From Haplomitrium mnioides (lineage: Eukaryota; Marchantiophyta; Haplomitriopsida; Calobryales), in NCBI GenBank assembly GCA_049999725.1, contig JBNGIS010016439.1, positions 1 to 21,906 of the forward strand: 21,906 bases of DNA, written 5' to 3'. The notes under the pieces were generated by a model. The model had not been told where the DNA came from, made no database searches, and worked only from the letters and a program-made list of their open reading frames with translations. Below are positions 20,781-21,906 of this stretch, in pieces (position 1 is the first letter of the stretch; each line of letters starts with the position of its first letter). Made by a program: the position numbers and the translations under genes.

Positions 20781-21226
20781 ATCTTGTATAATTTAAGAGT
20801 ATCATTTCCAAAAGTATTTGAAAATTGTTTTTAGTAACTTGTTGGATTTTTGGCAAACTTGACTTTGTAACCGTATGTCATTCCAAGTTGAATGTTGTTC
20901 TTTGTAAATGAACTTTAATTTATAGTTAATATTTTTATTTGTTTCATACAAATATTTTTATCTCTATAATATAAGTATTTTTCTTTTTACTTTTAAGGTT
21001 ATTATCTCGCTGAAGCATCTGCTCAAGTTGACTAAATTGTTTTTCTTTTGAAGACTTTGTTGTAAAAATTTAAATCTTTAGCGTTGTTTGACTTAGAAGA
21101 AGAGCTTTGTACCTGTTTTTTACTTTTAGATTCTGAATTCGAAGTCGAATTCTTTTGCATACATAGAGTTTTTTGCATAAATGGAACGTTTACAATTTGT
21201 ATCCTTGGTTGTAGAAATGTGAACCC
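20781..21226. other. AT-rich downstream region
   Basis: No canonical AATAAA was seen downstream of the open frame. A - strand frame (21265 to 21032, 77 codons) has a Ser/Lys/Asn-rich middle and no recognisable domain. I see nothing else. Confidence 0.4.
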
Positions 21227-21594
21227 TATGCGCGCATAGATTTGATTTTCAACTAAAACGTACAACGTACAAAAACTCTTCTACCGAACTTAAAACCTAG
21301 CTTCTTCTCAGTCTTTCTTTAAGAATGTTGTGCTTGTGAGTTTGGATTACTATGCGCGCATAGACTTTGGGGTGGAGTGTTCAGATGGTGAGTTTGGATT
21401 CCTAGGTGCGCTTAGACTTTCGAGTGGAGTGTTTAATTGGTGAGTTTAGATTCCTATGCGCGCATAGACTTTGGGGTGGAGTGTTCACTTGTTGAGCTTA
21501 GATTCTTTAGCGCGCCTAGACTTTGGAGTGGAGTGTTCACATGTTGAGCTTGGATTCCTATGCACACATACACATTGGGTCGAAAGTCCACGCC
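21227..21594 (-). repeat. 52-bp minisatellite, 4 full units plus partial
   Basis: Full 52-bp units run 21341-21392, 21393-21444, 21445-21496 and 21497-21548, with a decayed fifth to about 21594 and a lone core at 21227-21238. Each unit reads TTTGGATTCC, core TATGCGCGCATA, GACTTTGGGGTGGAGTGTTC, then a variable end in TTGAG or GTGAG. The core is perfect at 21227, 21351 and 21455. The reverse complement of the unit aligns over its full 52 bp with the exceptional unit at 579-630 of the left array, so I assign the - strand relative to that array. Confidence 0.92.
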
Positions 21595-21906
21595 TTCCAA
21601 AAGTTCTACTTCTTCTGCATAACCCTTAAGCTTCTTCATACAAACACAACCACTTACAACTTTGTTTGTACACAGGTCCTAGACTATTTTGTAGATCTTG
21701 AGACCTTTGTTTGGTTGAATCAAGTCTAAAACTTGAACATGTTTCTTGTTTATAATCTTAATGCAATCTCCTAAGCTACTACCTTTTTTATTCAGAACTA
21801 TGATACGTTTATGTAAATGCTTTGTTGAACTATGAATCATTTTTAATTTGCTGGAACCTTTTTGAAAGCCTACATTCACTTTTGATTGCATGGATTTTCA
21901 ACTTAA
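21595..21906. other. Edge region with an unrecognised - strand frame
   Basis: The - strand is open from an ATG at 21891 to 21679 (70 codons), with many Lys, Ser, His and Ile. It is followed after a stop by a second - frame (21639 to 21454) that runs into the 52-bp repeat and ends at a TAG formed by the core. I recognise neither. They could be a coding relic that carries the minisatellite at its downstream side. Confidence 0.25.

Overview
The window reads as repeat-rich, non-genic nuclear DNA from a eukaryote, most likely a land plant with a large, repeat-filled genome. The reasons are the AT-rich composition, the absence of operon-like gene packing, a decayed Ty3/gypsy (chromovirus-like) gag remnant, many minisatellites and local tandem duplications, and a 100-N scaffold gap. 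I could not name the species. I found no intact conserved host gene, no recognisable rRNA or tRNA, and no CRISPR array or prokaryotic element. Layout: 0.39-0.78 kb is a 37-bp minisatellite. 1.69-2.15 kb is a diverged ~240-bp duplication. 3.1-4.35 kb is unrecognised sequence with long open frames on both strands. 4.59-5.5 kb is a 25-bp minisatellite, phase-perfect for 30 units. 5.62-5.72 kb is the assembly gap. 5.92-6.45 kb is the gag pseudogene. 6.5-14.4 kb is mostly anonymous AT-rich sequence with several local duplications, a (TA)n tract and a stop-poor stretch at 11.37-12.26 kb. 14.4-15.2 kb is rich in a recurring ATCATTTTGGACAT-type motif and holds a promoter-like CCAAT / G-box / TATA series. 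15.3-16.56 kb holds tandem duplications, including one perfect 54-bp copy pair. 18.95-19.97 kb is a purine-rich ~270-bp degenerate array whose conserved blocks read as a coherent peptide. 20.1-20.8 kb is the best open reading frame in the window, a 171-codon frame with a possible BAH/SH3-like fold. 21.2-21.6 kb is a 52-bp minisatellite. The most notable structure is that the three minisatellites, spread over 21 kb and built on different periods (37, 25 and 52 bp), share one core, the palindromic alternating pyrimidine/purine 12-mer TATGCGCGCATA and its CpG-decay variants. One 52-bp unit in the left array matches the 52-bp unit of the right array in inverted orientation, so the arrays appear to be related modules of one dispersed family. 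The gene remnants do not form a pathway. They look like fragments of mobile elements and duplicated satellite sequence decaying by C-to-T change and small indels.
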